A DNA stretch of 64,000 nucleotides from Haloechinothrix halophila YIM 93223 (GCF_000504245.1 NZ_KI632509.1:1115723-1179722), one strand, 5' to 3'. Counted from the stretch's first letter, positions 1-9,260 are shown. Program-made: numbers and translations. Notes: generated from the letters alone by a model not told the origin.

Positions 1-1
1 G

Positions 2-832
2 GGCAGGCGGCTCGACGACGCGCAACCTTTCGTCGACGGGTGGCTGCCAGCGGCAGCGGCCGTTGCGCGGGTCCGGTTGCATGCGGTGCTGCCACCGATC
101 GCGGCGGAGGGGACATGTCTTTCGTTGCGGGTCCTGCGACCAGCGGCGCACAACCTCGCCGCGCTCACCGAACTCGGCACTGTGAACGCGGCGGGCGCGG
201 CGCTGCTGCGAGCGATCATGGCGGCGCGCCTGACGCTGCTTGTCTCCGGTGGCACCGGCGCCGGTAAGAGCACGCTGCTTGGCGCGCTGCTCGGGGCGGT
301 CGCACCGGCTGAGCGCATCGTGAGTGTTGAAGACGCTGGTGAGCTTGAGCCAGACCATCCCCAGTTCGTCCGGCTCGTCGCCCGGCCGCCGAATGTCGAA
401 GGTGCAGGCGAGGTCACGTTGCGGGAACTGGTGCGGCAGGCGCTGCGGATGCGCCCTGACCGGCTCGTTCTCGGCGAAGTGCGGGGCGCTGAGGTCTGCG
501 AGCTCCTTGCCGCGCTCAACACCGGCCATGAGGGCGGCGCGGGCACACTGCATGCCAACTGCCCAGCCGAGGTACCAGCCAGGCTCGAAGCGCTCGCCGC
601 CCTCGGTGGGCTCTCGCGCGCCGGATTGCACAGCCAGGTCGCCGCGGCGGTGCGGGTCGTGCTGCACATGCGGCGGCACGGCGACCGCAGGGTGCTGGCT
701 GAGATCGGGGTGCCGCACCGGTGCGGTGACGAGGTCGAAGTGCTGCCTGCCTGGCGCGACGGCGAATGGACCGAACACGGTGAGCTGCTGTCGCGCCTGC
801 TCGCGCAGCGGGAGGTGGAGTTGCCGTGCTGA
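2..832 (+). CDS. tadA: TadA/CpaF-family pilus assembly ATPase (5' partial)
   Basis: Hexameric secretion ATPase that powers assembly of Tad/Flp-type pili at the cytoplasmic face of the membrane. The reading frame is open from the window edge, so the N-terminus lies outside. Visible are the substrate-binding segment ending in HAVLPPIA, the Walker A loop GGTGAGKST, an acidic Walker B-type region (RPDRLVLGEVRG) and the His-box GTLHAN, all typical of CpaF/TadA. It overlaps tadB by 7 nt, implying translational coupling in a tad operon. M. tuberculosis has the equivalent gene (Rv3659c) in the same order. Any internal TTG start near position 77 would cut the conserved domain and is rejected. Confidence 0.93.
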   Translation, partial: GRRLDDAQPFVDGWLPAAAAVARVRLHAVLPPIAAEGTCLSLRVLRPAAHNLAALTELGTVNAAGAALLRAIMAARLTLLVSGGTGAGKSTLLGALLGAVAPAERIVSVEDAGELEPDHPQFVRLVARPPNVEGAGEVTLRELVRQALRMRPDRLVLGEVRGAEVCELLAALNTGHEGGAGTLHANCPAEVPARLEALAALGGLSRAGLHSQVAAAVRVVLHMRRHGDRRVLAEIGVPHRCGDEVEVLPAWRDGEWTEHGELLSRLLAQREVELPC

Positions 833-1665
833 CGGCCGCGACGGTCACCGGCGCGCTGGGGCTGCTGTGCTGGCCCTCCCACCGGGCCACGCTACGGCTG
901 CGCGCGCTGCTAGGGGAGGTCGACACGACGTCGTGGCGCAGCCAGTGCGGTCCACGTCCAGTACGTTCGCGCCCTGTTGCCGTGGTGTCGCTCGTCCTCG
1001 TCACGTTGCCCGGGGTGCTCACCTTCGGTGTGGTGCCCACTGGTGTGCTGCTTGCGCTCGCCGGGGCCGTGGCATGGCGCTGGCGCGAGCGCTCGCGCAC
1101 ACGGGCACGTGTCGTGGCGATGGCTGCTGTGGCCGATGCGGTAGGCGGAATCGTCGCTGAACTGCGTGCAGGTGTGCAGCCAGCTGCTGCCGTCGAGTCC
1201 GCCGCTGCCGACCTCGACGCCCATCACGCCAGGGCAGCAGCTGAGCTGCGGGCTCTCGGTGCCGCCGCGCGTCTTGGCTGTGAGGCCATCGCACCGATCC
1301 TTGCGCGAGCCGACACCGATCCTGTGTCGCTAGCCGTCGCACGGGTTGCTCGTGGCTGGGCACTAGCTCATCGCCACGGATTGCCGCTCGCCGATGTCCT
1401 CGACGCCGTGCGGCGGGATGTGGAGTCCAGTGCGCGATTCGCGGCGCGGCTGCGAGCCATGATGGCGGGGCCGCGAGCGAGCGCGGCCGTACTGGCCGTA
1501 CTGCCCGTGCTCGGCATCGCACTCGGTGAAGCCATGGGTGCGCATCCGGTGGCCGTGCTGACGACGTCCGCGGCCGGACAGTTGCTGCTCGTATGCGGTG
1601 CTGCCCTTGTGCTGGCTGGCACGGCGTGGTGTGGGCGGTTGACCCGACAGGAGGCGCTGTCGTGA
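826..1665 (+). CDS. TadB-like type II secretion F-domain membrane protein
   Basis: Inner-membrane platform protein of the Tad pilus machine, 279 aa, GTG start overlapping the tadA stop. N-terminal hydrophobic segments (about residues 45-85) precede a soluble GspF/T2SSF-like helical domain (about 105-215) with the pattern AVADAVGGIVAELRAG and GLPLADVLDAV, followed by two C-terminal membrane segments (about 220-275). It is the first half of the TadB/TadC pair; the next gene starts inside its stop codon. The assignment rests on position and hydropathy as well as motif, since the family diverges strongly. Confidence 0.85.
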   Translation: MLTAATVTGALGLLCWPSHRATLRLRALLGEVDTTSWRSQCGPRPVRSRPVAVVSLVLVTLPGVLTFGVVPTGVLLALAGAVAWRWRERSRTRARVVAMAAVADAVGGIVAELRAGVQPAAAVESAAADLDAHHARAAAELRALGAAARLGCEAIAPILARADTDPVSLAVARVARGWALAHRHGLPLADVLDAVRRDVESSARFAARLRAMMAGPRASAAVLAVLPVLGIALGEAMGAHPVAVLTTSAAGQLLLVCGAALVLAGTAWCGRLTRQEALS

Positions 1666-2276
1666 TCGCGCTCGCCTTGGGTGCCGCGGCTGTTGCCGTC
1701 CTGATGTTTCCGGCTCCGCGCGCCTCGCTCCTGCGCGCCCACACTCTGTTGTCTGCGAGGCGAGCGCCAGCGGAGCCATCCGCCACTGGGGTCGTGCATC
1801 GGGCTGTGCGCCGTGTCCGCCGGTATCGGTGTGAGGACTCACGTGGCCTCGCCGCGCACTGGGATCTGCTGGCCGCCTGCCTGCGTGCCGGCATGCCGGT
1901 GGCCGACGCACTCGGTGCGCTGGCCGACACCATGCCGACATCGGCGGCAGCGGGGCTGCGCCGCGCCAGCGAACTCATCGCACTGGGAGCCGCGCCCGAT
2001 GAGGCATGGCGATCAGCGCTCGAGTGTCCCGCTACGGCACCGCTGGCGCGAGCCGCGTGCAGGACAGCGAGGTCTGGCAGCGCGCTCGCCGGTGCGGCTG
2101 CCGATCTCGCCGCCAGAGCACGTGCCGAGGTAGTGGAAGCGGCGCAGGAGCGCGCGCAGCGAGCGGGCGTGCTCATCACGCTTCCGCTTGGGCTGTGCTT
2201 CCTGCCTGCCTTTCTTCTGCTTGGGGTCGTTCCTGTGGTGATCGGCCTCGCCAGCACGTTGACCGTCGCGTCATGA
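1662..2276 (+). CDS. TadC-like type II secretion F-domain membrane protein
   Basis: Second integral-membrane platform protein of the Tad pilus system, 204 aa. GTG start at 1662 overlaps the preceding stop (GTGA) and has an AGGAGG ribosome site 8 nt upstream, so the longer in-frame opening at 1593 is rejected. The T2SSF-like core (about residues 60-165, with HWDLLAACLRAGMPVADAL) is followed by a long C-terminal hydrophobic segment ending in a short polar tail. Short for a TadC, but this matches the compact actinobacterial versions next to DUF4244 proteins. Confidence 0.85.
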   Translation: MIALALGAAAVAVLMFPAPRASLLRAHTLLSARRAPAEPSATGVVHRAVRRVRRYRCEDSRGLAAHWDLLAACLRAGMPVADALGALADTMPTSAAAGLRRASELIALGAAPDEAWRSALECPATAPLARAACRTARSGSALAGAAADLAARARAEVVEAAQERAQRAGVLITLPLGLCFLPAFLLLGVVPVVIGLASTLTVAS

Positions 2277-2344
2277 ACTAGAGGAGCGTCCACAGTGGAC
2301 GTTCGCGGGAGACATTCCACCACCAATCGAGGAGGTTATCGACC

Positions 2345-2674
2345 ATGCCTTTGTTCCCTTTGCCGCCGCAGCCGATTCCGGTGAGGCCGCAGCTGCCGAA
2401 GCAACTCCCGCTGGCGTCGCTGATCGCGCGGCGCCGCCCTGCCGGAGTGCCAACGATGACACTGCCCCCTTTGCCGACGATGCGGACCCGCACGTTGCTT
2501 GCCCGGTTGCGGGCATTGGGTGCGGACGACCACGGGATGACCACGGCGGAATACGCCATCGGCACGCTCGCGGCCGCCGCCTTCGCTGCCGTGCTTTACG
2601 GAGTCATCAGTGGTGACTCGGTTATCAGCGCGCTCACCGACCTCGTGGAACGCGCACTCTCGGTGGACTTCTGA
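2345..2674 (+). CDS. DUF4244 / Flp-pilin-like protein
   Basis: Small (109 aa) protein with the DUF4244 signature GMTTAEYAIGTLAAAAFAAV near residues 63-82: an acidic glutamate just before a hydrophobic helix, the layout of Flp-type pilins and their prepilin-peptidase site. It is probably the major structural subunit or a pseudopilin of the tad locus. ATG at 2345 is preceded by GAGGAGG at a proper distance; a second ATG at residue 38 is possible and would remove a proline-rich leader. The 68-nt gap upstream holds a perfect 15-nt palindrome (2287-2301), which may be an operator or processing hairpin separating pilin expression from tadABC. Confidence 0.88.
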   Translation: MPLFPLPPQPIPVRPQLPKQLPLASLIARRRPAGVPTMTLPPLPTMRTRTLLARLRALGADDHGMTTAEYAIGTLAAAAFAAVLYGVISGDSVISALTDLVERALSVDF

Positions 2675-3063
2675 TGGCGCTGCCGCCGCGCTGCCGGGAC
2701 GACACCGGGGCGGTGACCGTCGAGGCCGCGATCTCACTCGGCGCACTCGTGGCCGTGCTCACGGTGGTACTCGCCGGGCTCGCGGCGGTCACCGACCAAC
2801 TTCGATGCACGGACGCCGCGCGCGAAGCCGTTCGGCTCGCGGCACGGGGCGACCCGGAGGCGGCGCGACGAGCCGTCGCCTCGATCGCTCCTGCTGATGC
2901 GAGTCTCGAGTTGGTTCCCGACGCCGACGGGTTGACCGCCGTCGTGCGCTCGACGCCGGTCAGCGGGCTGTTGCCGGGCATGCGCATCGAGGGCACCGCG
3001 TTCGCGGTCACCGAACCCGGAGTCGACTCCGCCTCGGCAATGCCCGCGGGCCCGAGCCCGTGA
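2674..3063 (+). CDS. TadE-family pseudopilin
   Basis: 129 aa. N-terminal TadE/TadG-like segment: DDTGAVTVEAAISLGALVAV (residues 9-28) places a glutamate at the start of a transmembrane helix, the usual arrangement of TadE minor pilins. The rest is a small exported domain. ATG overlaps the preceding stop by one base (TGATG), and the next gene starts in the stop of this one (GTGA). Equivalent to the TadE-like gene of the mycobacterial Rv3654c-Rv3659c cluster. Confidence 0.85.
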   Translation: MALPPRCRDDTGAVTVEAAISLGALVAVLTVVLAGLAAVTDQLRCTDAAREAVRLAARGDPEAARRAVASIAPADASLELVPDADGLTAVVRSTPVSGLLPGMRIEGTAFAVTEPGVDSASAMPAGPSP

Positions 3064-3452
3064 GGCGGAGAACCAGTGGTCACCCCGAGCCAAGCGGCGA
3101 TGGCGGGTTCGCCACCGTGTGGACGGCCGGTGCTGCCCTCGCACTGTTGTCCGTGTTCGCCATGCTGATGTACCTCGGTGCCGCCGCGCACGCGAGACAT
3201 CGGGCAGCCGCCGCTGCCGACCTGGCCGCACTCGGCGCGGCAGCGCGAGTCACCCACGGCGCGGGGAACGCCTGCGAGGCAGCCGCTCTCGTCGCCCGGC
3301 GCATGAATGCTGACCTGCGCTCATGCCAGGTGCGAGGCTGGGACGTCCTCGTCACGGTCCGGGTCGCCGCTGGAGTGCCGCTCGGCGACATCGGTGGGGC
3401 AGGGGCGGCCACTGCGCGGGCGCGTGCGGGGCCCGTTGAGACGCTGCGATGA
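3060..3452 (+). CDS. TadE-like protein of the helicase/secretion neighbourhood
   Basis: 130 aa, GTG start overlapping the previous stop. DGGFATVWTAGAALALLSVF (residues 14-33) begins a single membrane helix; a second conserved part contains AAAADLAALGAAAR, typical of the TadE-like family (TIGR03816 type) that sits between tad genes and the DUF1998 helicase in actinobacteria, as here (Rv3654c-like). Two cysteines (about residues 65 and 84) could form an extracytoplasmic disulfide. Last gene of the tad operon. Confidence 0.82.
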   Translation: MRRRTSGHPEPSGDGGFATVWTAGAALALLSVFAMLMYLGAAAHARHRAAAAADLAALGAAARVTHGAGNACEAAALVARRMNADLRSCQVRGWDVLVTVRVAAGVPLGDIGGAGAATARARAGPVETLR

Positions 3453-3739
3453 GCGGTTCCACCGCCCAGGACGGGCACGAGCAAGATGCCGGTTGGACGG
3501 TCACGGCGGCGCGATGAGCGGTATCAGGCGCTGGTCAGCACGGCGTCTAACGCAGTGTCCAGTCACTGGACACGTTCGGTTGAGCCGTTAGGTACAGGTC
3601 GTTCATCGCGCTGTGACCACCGGTTATCGACACACCACTACCCGCGATCTGCAACTTGCCGTTTAGTGAGTTGTGCGAGGTCGGCAGACCGGCCCCGCGA
3701 GCGAAGGCCCAACGAAGGGCAGGAGGCAGGAACAGCGAG
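3453..3739. promoter_or_regulatory. Intergenic region with 19-nt palindrome (3555-3573)
   Basis: This 287-nt gap between the tad operon and the Prim-Pol-like gene shows no convincing reading frame. It contains GTGTCCAGT-C-ACTGGACAC (3555-3573), a perfect 9+9 inverted repeat that is too short and not followed by T residues to be a terminator, so it is better read as a possible dimeric-regulator operator. Function is inferred only from symmetry. Confidence 0.4.
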
Positions 3740-4354
3740 ATGAACAATCCGACGATCGGCATCGACAGCGTCTCGTGGCGCGATGCGTTCCGTGTCGAAC
3801 TCCGTGCGGAAGCCATCGGCCTCGCGACGAGGGGCTGGCCCGTCGTGCCGGGCACCTCCCCGGTGGACAACGACAGGTCCGGTCCTGTGCCGGTGCATGA
3901 TGACTGGCAGGAACGTGCCGCCGCTGGCTCGCGGAACATCGTCGAGTGGTGGGGCGGCGAGGCGCATAGCATCCTCGTCGCCACTGGAACCTACGTCGAC
4001 GCCGTCGAGGTGGACGCCGAACTCGGCCACCGTGCGGCCAGCTTGCTCCGCGAAACCGGCCGCCCCGCGCCAATCCTGGCAATGCCGACCGGCAAGTGGG
4101 TGTTCCTCACCGAGAGCGGCGACGTGTTGCCCGCTGAACTCGCGGCACGCCCCGGCGTCGTCTGGCACGGCATGGGCAGCTGGGTTCCGCTACCACCGAC
4201 TCCGTACGAGCACGGCGTCGTGCACTGGCGGGTCAAGCCCGAGGTGTGGGAGTGGAAGCTGCCCCGCACTGGCGCGCTGCACGGCGTGCTCGCCAGGGCA
4301 CTCGCCACGCTGCACGAACCCCGTGACCGCGAGCTCCACGCCCGCGCCGCATAA
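3740..4354 (+). CDS. Standalone bifunctional primase/polymerase (Prim-Pol)-like protein
   Basis: 204 aa. It resembles the N-terminal Prim-Pol domain found as a separate small protein in many actinobacteria: an early GLATRGWPVVPGT segment, a middle part SILVATGTYVDAVEVD, then KWVFLTESG and SWVPLPPTP..GVVHW. ATG at 3740 has AGGAGG 14 nt upstream; the in-frame extension to 3656 has no ribosome site. No helicase or plasmid genes are adjacent, so replication of a mobile element is not implied; the real activity is unknown. A second divergent relative sits at 44639-45136. Convergent with the helicase. Confidence 0.7.
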   Translation: MNNPTIGIDSVSWRDAFRVELRAEAIGLATRGWPVVPGTSPVDNDRSGPVPVHDDWQERAAAGSRNIVEWWGGEAHSILVATGTYVDAVEVDAELGHRAASLLRETGRPAPILAMPTGKWVFLTESGDVLPAELAARPGVVWHGMGSWVPLPPTPYEHGVVHWRVKPEVWEWKLPRTGALHGVLARALATLHEPRDRELHARAA

Positions 4355-4411
4355 CTGAAGACCACAAGGTGGTCGTGCTTACCGTGATATCCGCGCTGCG
4401 CTTCCCGCCCA

Positions 4412-4455
4412 CCGGTATAGGGGATATCTCCCGCCCCCGACGTCCCCTATACCGG
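4412..4455. terminator. Bidirectional terminator between convergent genes
   Basis: A perfect 13-bp inverted repeat, CCGGTATAGGGGA / TCCCCTATACCGG, with an 18-nt loop lies between the Prim-Pol-like gene and the helicase; the right arm overlaps the helicase stop codon (TAG, 4447-4449). A smaller hairpin GACCAC-AAG-GTGGTC at 4360-4374 directly follows the Prim-Pol-like stop. Symmetry suits termination from both sides. Confidence 0.7.
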
Positions 4456-6840
4456 AAGGTCAGCGCGGACTTCCCCGAGCACGGTATCCAGCACAGCCAC
4501 CGCGCCCGCCTTGTCCAGCGGTTCGTTGCCGTTCCCGCACTTCGGCGACTGGACGCAGGACGGGCACCCTGCCGGACACTCGCAGGAGACGATTGCCTCC
4601 CGCGTAGCTGCCAGCCATGGGACCAGAGCGGCATGACCGCGATCGGCAAATCCCGCGCCCCCGGGATGGCCATCATGCACGAACACCGTCGCCTCCCCGG
4701 TGTCTGCGTGCAAGGCGGTGGAGACACCGCCGATGTCCCATCGGTCACAGGTAGCGAACAGCGGTAGCAGGCCGATCGCTGCGTGTTCGGCGGCATGCAG
4801 GGAGCCGGGGATGCGCGCTGAGGTCAACCCAGCGCCCCCCGGCTCCCTGCCACTCAACAGCCTGCCACTCAACAGCTCGTCGCTGATCGTGTACCAGACC
4901 GCACGAGTGCGAAGTGTGCGCTCCGGAAGATCAAGCGGCACTTGGTCGATCACCTCGCCGGACGGCAACCGTCGCAAGTAACCCACCACCTGCGAGGTCA
5001 CCGCGACCTGGCCGAGGCAGACCGTCACATCGCCGAAGACCTGCCGGGACGTCGTCTCCAACACCTCGATGTCGGTGACGTCGCGCGCCGACGTGCTCCA
5101 CTCCGGATTCTCCGCGTGCACCAGGGCTATACCAGCGTCCAGATCCAGCTCGTCGACGACGAACGACGCGCCCTGGTGCAGATACACCGCGCCTTGGTGC
5201 ACCGTGGCGCAGGCTGCCGCGCTGTCCACCGTGCCCAGCACCCGCGACGTCTCCGCTTCCACGATCATCACCTGGTCGTTCCCGCCACCACGGATGCCGA
5301 CCTGCGCGTGCGGGCGCTGCCGCGACGTCCAGTACCAGCCGCTCGCCCGCCGTCGCAGCAGCTTGTCGTCCACCAGCGTCGCGAGGACCTCTCGCGCCGC
5401 GTCTCCGCCGAAACTCGCCAGCTCTTCCGCGCGCAGCGGCAGTTCCGCCGCGGCGCACGCCAACTGCGGGCCGAGCACGTACGGATTCGCCGGGTCGAGT
5501 ACCGCAGCCTCAACCGGCCGATCAAGCACCGCGTCCGGATGGTGCACAAGGTAGGTATCCAGCGGGTTGTCGCGCGCGACGAACACCACTAGCGCGTCCT
5601 GTGTGGACCGACCGGCGCGACCCGCCTGCTGCCAGAACGACGCCAGCGTGCCCGGATAACCCGCAAGCACCACCGCGTCCAGGCCGGCGATGTCGATGCC
5701 CAGCTCCAATGCGTTGGTCGACGCCACGCCAAGCAACTCCCCGGAGAGTAGCTTCGCCTCCAGCTCGCGACGTTCCTCCGGCAAGAAACCCGCGCGATAC
5801 GCCGCGACACGTTCCGGCAGCTCGGGATCGACATCGGCCAGCACCCGCCGGGTGCCAGCCGCCGTCAGCTCGGCGCCGCGCCGGGACGTCACGAACGCCA
5901 GGCTGCGGGCGCCCTCGATCACCAGGTCCGCCAGGATGCGCGACGCCTCGGCGCCCGCCGAGCGACGCACCGGCGCACCGTTCTCACCGGTGATCTCCGT
6001 CAGCAGCGGCGGCTCCCACAGCACGACGGTTCGCGCACCACGTCCCGACCCGTCCTCGGTGACCGCGACGCACTCCGTGCCGGTCAGCCGCTGCGCGAAC
6101 GTCGCCGGGTCGGCCGTCGTCGCCGAGGCGAGCACGAATGTCGGCGACGCGCCGTAGTACGCAGCAACTCGCCGCAACCTGCGCAACAGCACGGCCACAT
6201 GCGAGCCGAACACGCCCCGGAAGCTGTGGCACTCGTCGACGACGACGTAGTCCAGCTGCCGGAAGAACCGCGCCCAGCGCTGGTGGGCACTGAGCATCGC
6301 GTGGTGCAGCATGTCCGGATTGCTGAAGATCAGGTTCGCGTGGTCGCGCGCCCAATCCCGCTCCGGTATCGGGGTGTCGCCGTCGCACGCGGTAGCCCTG
6401 ACCCGCCGCAGCCCCAGATCGGTCACCGACCGGAGCTGGTCGTTGGCTAGCGCTTTCGTCGGCGACAGGTATAGCGCGGTGCTGCGCGAGCGCGTCGTCA
6501 ACGTCGACAGCACCGGAAGCTGGTAGCCGAGTGACTTGCCGGACGCGGTGCCGGTGGAGATCACCACGTGCCGCCCGTGCCAGGCGTGCTCGGCGGCCTC
6601 GACCTGGTGTGAGAACGGCCGCGCCACCCCGGATTTCCGCAATGCGGACACGACATCGTCGGGAACCCATTCGGGCCAATCCTGGTGGCGGGGCGGCCTT
6701 ACTGGCAGAGTTGTGAGATGCGTCACTGGATTCTCGCCGGAAGGTATCCCGGCCAGCACCCGGCGTAGCAGCGCGCTCGCGGGTGCGACCTCGGCTTCGG
6801 CGATATCCACGAACGCGAGCTTCGCACACGACGCAGACAC
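4447..6840 (-). CDS. DEAD/DEAH-box helicase with C-terminal DUF1998 domain
   Basis: 797 aa superfamily 2 helicase of the MrfA/Rv3649 type, likely a DNA repair helicase. Motif I is STGTASGKSL (about residues 95-104), motif II is DECH (about 202-205), motif III-like SATT and the C-terminal helicase half with GRAGRS near residue 405 are present. The C-terminus carries the DUF1998 cysteine set CECPAGCPSCVQSPKCGNG (about 755-773), four Cys residues expected to bind metal as in MrfA. GTG at 6840 is the longest start; a GTG at 6810 is a possible alternative and neither has a strong ribosome site. Its place between tad genes and topA matches mycobacteria. Confidence 0.92.
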   Translation of the reverse strand: MSASCAKLAFVDIAEAEVAPASALLRRVLAGIPSGENPVTHLTTLPVRPPRHQDWPEWVPDDVVSALRKSGVARPFSHQVEAAEHAWHGRHVVISTGTASGKSLGYQLPVLSTLTTRSRSTALYLSPTKALANDQLRSVTDLGLRRVRATACDGDTPIPERDWARDHANLIFSNPDMLHHAMLSAHQRWARFFRQLDYVVVDECHSFRGVFGSHVAVLLRRLRRVAAYYGASPTFVLASATTADPATFAQRLTGTECVAVTEDGSGRGARTVVLWEPPLLTEITGENGAPVRRSAGAEASRILADLVIEGARSLAFVTSRRGAELTAAGTRRVLADVDPELPERVAAYRAGFLPEERRELEAKLLSGELLGVASTNALELGIDIAGLDAVVLAGYPGTLASFWQQAGRAGRSTQDALVVFVARDNPLDTYLVHHPDAVLDRPVEAAVLDPANPYVLGPQLACAAAELPLRAEELASFGGDAAREVLATLVDDKLLRRRASGWYWTSRQRPHAQVGIRGGGNDQVMIVEAETSRVLGTVDSAAACATVHQGAVYLHQGASFVVDELDLDAGIALVHAENPEWSTSARDVTDIEVLETTSRQVFGDVTVCLGQVAVTSQVVGYLRRLPSGEVIDQVPLDLPERTLRTRAVWYTISDELLSGRLLSGREPGGAGLTSARIPGSLHAAEHAAIGLLPLFATCDRWDIGGVSTALHADTGEATVFVHDGHPGGAGFADRGHAALVPWLAATREAIVSCECPAGCPSCVQSPKCGNGNEPLDKAGAVAVLDTVLGEVRADLPV

Positions 6841-7007
6841 TCTCGGAAACCGTCGGACGTGACTGAGCGCACCGTCGTGACATCGCGCACGCGGCTACCA
6901 ATAGACTCCGCCACAAATCACACCACTGTGGTGAAGATCCCACTTCAGCACGAGCGGGTGCGATGCGCTCGCGCGGTGCTGATAACTAGGCGAACACAGG
7001 AGGACGA

Positions 7008-9260
7008 ATGTCCCGGCAGTTCCTCGCAGACAGCGTGACGCTGTCTGGAGGCGACTACGGCATCGTGGCCGTCGTCGCCGTGATCGCCCTTGCCGCACTC
7101 GCTATCGGTTATGTCCTGCTTCGGGAGGTTCTGGCCGCCGGCCAGGGCACTGAGAAGATGCAGGAGATCGCCAAGGCGGTGCAGGAAGGGGCGATCGCGT
7201 ATCTGAAACGGCAGCGCAACACCCTCGGCATCTTCGGTGTCCTGGTCTTTGTGCTGTTGTTCTTCCTACCGGCGGACGACTGGGGCGAGCGCATCGGCCG
7301 CTCAGTGTTCTTCCTGGTCGGTGCCGTGTTCTCGTTCGCCATCGGATATCTGGGCATGTGGCTGGCGACGCAGGCCAACCTGCGGGTCGCCGCGGCGTCC
7401 CGGGAGTCCGGTGGCCGCGAGAAGGCGATGCGGATCGCGTTCCGCACCGGCGGCGTCGTCGGCATGATCACGGTGGGCCTCGGCCTGCTCGGCGCGGCTC
7501 TCGTTGTGCTTGTCTACGCTGGCCAGGCCCCGAAGGTGCTGGAAGGCTTCGGCTTCGGTGCCGCCCTGATCGCGATGTTTATGCGTGTCGGTGGCGGGAT
7601 CTTCACCAAGGCCGCCGACGTCGGCGCCGACCTGGTCGGCAAGGTGGAGCAGGGCATCCCCGAGGACGACCCGCGCAACGCGGCCACGATCGCCGACAAC
7701 GTGGGCGACAACGTCGGTGACTGCGCCGGTATGGCGGCCGACCTGTTTGAGTCCTACGCGGTGACGCTGGTCGCCGCGCTGATCCTCGGCACCGTCGCGC
7801 TCGGCGCTGACGGCCTCGTGTTCCCGCTGATTGTGCCCGCCATCGGTGTTATCACCGCCATCATCGGCGTCTACATCACCAAGGCACGCGAGAACGAGGG
7901 CGGCCTGATCACGATCAACCGCTCGTTCTACATCTCAGCTGTGATCGCGGCCGTGTTGTCCACGATCGCCGCGTTCGTGTTCCTGCCTCCCGAGTTCCTC
8001 GATGCCAATGGCAACCCGGCGATTGTCGCCACCGTGTCGGTGATCATCGGTATCGTGCTCGCCGGTGTCATCCTGTGGGTGACCGGCTACTACACCGGTA
8101 CCGAGCACAAGCCGGTCCAGGACGTCGGCAAGAGTTCGGAGACCGGCCCAGCCACGGTGATCCTGACCGGCATATCGGTTGGATTCGAGTCCGCCGTCTA
8201 CACCGCGCTCGTCGTCGGTGCGGCCGTCTTCGGCGCGTACCTGATCGGCGGCAGTGCCGCGCTCTTCGCCGTCGCGCTGGCGGGTACCGGTCTGCTCACC
8301 ACGGTCGGTGTCATCGTCGCGATGGACACCTTCGGGCCGGTCTCCGACAACGCACAGGGCATCGCGGAGATGTCAGGCGACGTGGACGAGGAAGCCGCTG
8401 CCGTGCTCACCGAGCTGGACGCGGTCGGCAACACCACCAAGGCGATCACCAAGGGCATCGCGATCGCCACGGCCGTGCTCGCCGCGACCGCGCTGTTCGG
8501 CTCCTACCTCGCCTCCATCAACGAGGCGCTCACCGAGGCAGGTATGTCGCTGAACTTCGCCGACTACGCCGTCTTCGATCCGAAGGTGCTCGTCGGTGTG
8601 ATCATCGGTGCCGCCGTGGTGTTCCTGTTCTCCGGGCTCGCCATCAACGCCGTGTCCCGTTCAGCGGGCGCGGTGGTGCGTGAGGTGCGCCGCCAGTTCC
8701 GCGACATCCCCGGGATCATGGAGGGCACGACGAAGCCCGAGTACGGCCGCGTTGTCGACATGGTGACCAAGGACGCGCAGCGTGAGCTGGCCACACCTGG
8801 TCTGCTCGCTGTGTTCGCGCCGATCGCGGTTGGTTTCGGTCTCGGCACCGGAGCGCTCGCCGGGTACCTCGGTGGCGCGATCGGTACCGGCGTGCTGATG
8901 GCGGTGTTCCTCGCCAACTCCGGTGGCGCGTGGGACAACGCCAAGAAGCTGGTCGAGGACGGCCACCACGGTGGCAAGGGCTCGGAGGCACACTCCGCGA
9001 CCGTCATCGGTGACACCGTCGGCGACCCGTTCAAGGACACGGCCGGTCCCGCGATCAACCCGCTCCTCAAGGTGATGAACCTGGTGTCGTTGCTGATCGC
9101 TCCCGCCGTGGTGACCCTGACGGTCGGCGACTCCGCCTCACCGACCGCACGCGTGATCATCTCGCTGGTGTCCGTGGGCATCATTCTCGCGGCGATCATC
9201 ATTGCGAAGCGCCGCTCCAGCGTCATGACCGAGGAGCCGGCCGCGAACGTGAACGCCTAG
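7008..9260 (+). CDS. hppA: Membrane-bound K+-independent H+-translocating pyrophosphatase
   Basis: 750 aa, about 16 membrane helices. Hydrolyses cytosolic pyrophosphate and pumps protons outward. The pyrophosphate/Mg site DVGADLVGKVEQGIPEDDPR (about residues 204-223) and the later acidic cluster DTVGDPFKDTAGP are intact. At residue 478 the sequence is GNTTKAITKG; a lysine here (alanine in K+-dependent enzymes) is the established marker of K+-independent H+ pumps. ATG has AGGAGG six nt upstream. Transcribed divergently from the helicase and closed by a strong hairpin, so probably monocistronic. Confidence 0.97.
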   Translation: MSRQFLADSVTLSGGDYGIVAVVAVIALAALAIGYVLLREVLAAGQGTEKMQEIAKAVQEGAIAYLKRQRNTLGIFGVLVFVLLFFLPADDWGERIGRSVFFLVGAVFSFAIGYLGMWLATQANLRVAAASRESGGREKAMRIAFRTGGVVGMITVGLGLLGAALVVLVYAGQAPKVLEGFGFGAALIAMFMRVGGGIFTKAADVGADLVGKVEQGIPEDDPRNAATIADNVGDNVGDCAGMAADLFESYAVTLVAALILGTVALGADGLVFPLIVPAIGVITAIIGVYITKARENEGGLITINRSFYISAVIAAVLSTIAAFVFLPPEFLDANGNPAIVATVSVIIGIVLAGVILWVTGYYTGTEHKPVQDVGKSSETGPATVILTGISVGFESAVYTALVVGAAVFGAYLIGGSAALFAVALAGTGLLTTVGVIVAMDTFGPVSDNAQGIAEMSGDVDEEAAAVLTELDAVGNTTKAITKGIAIATAVLAATALFGSYLASINEALTEAGMSLNFADYAVFDPKVLVGVIIGAAVVFLFSGLAINAVSRSAGAVVREVRRQFRDIPGIMEGTTKPEYGRVVDMVTKDAQRELATPGLLAVFAPIAVGFGLGTGALAGYLGGAIGTGVLMAVFLANSGGAWDNAKKLVEDGHHGGKGSEAHSATVIGDTVGDPFKDTAGPAINPLLKVMNLVSLLIAPAVVTLTVGDSASPTARVIISLVSVGIILAAIIIAKRRSSVMTEEPAANVNA

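Noticed and set aside
1019-2326. 435-codon minus-strand frame over tadB/tadC
   Set aside because: Crosses three coupled tad genes and has Arg/Ser/Ala random-like composition.
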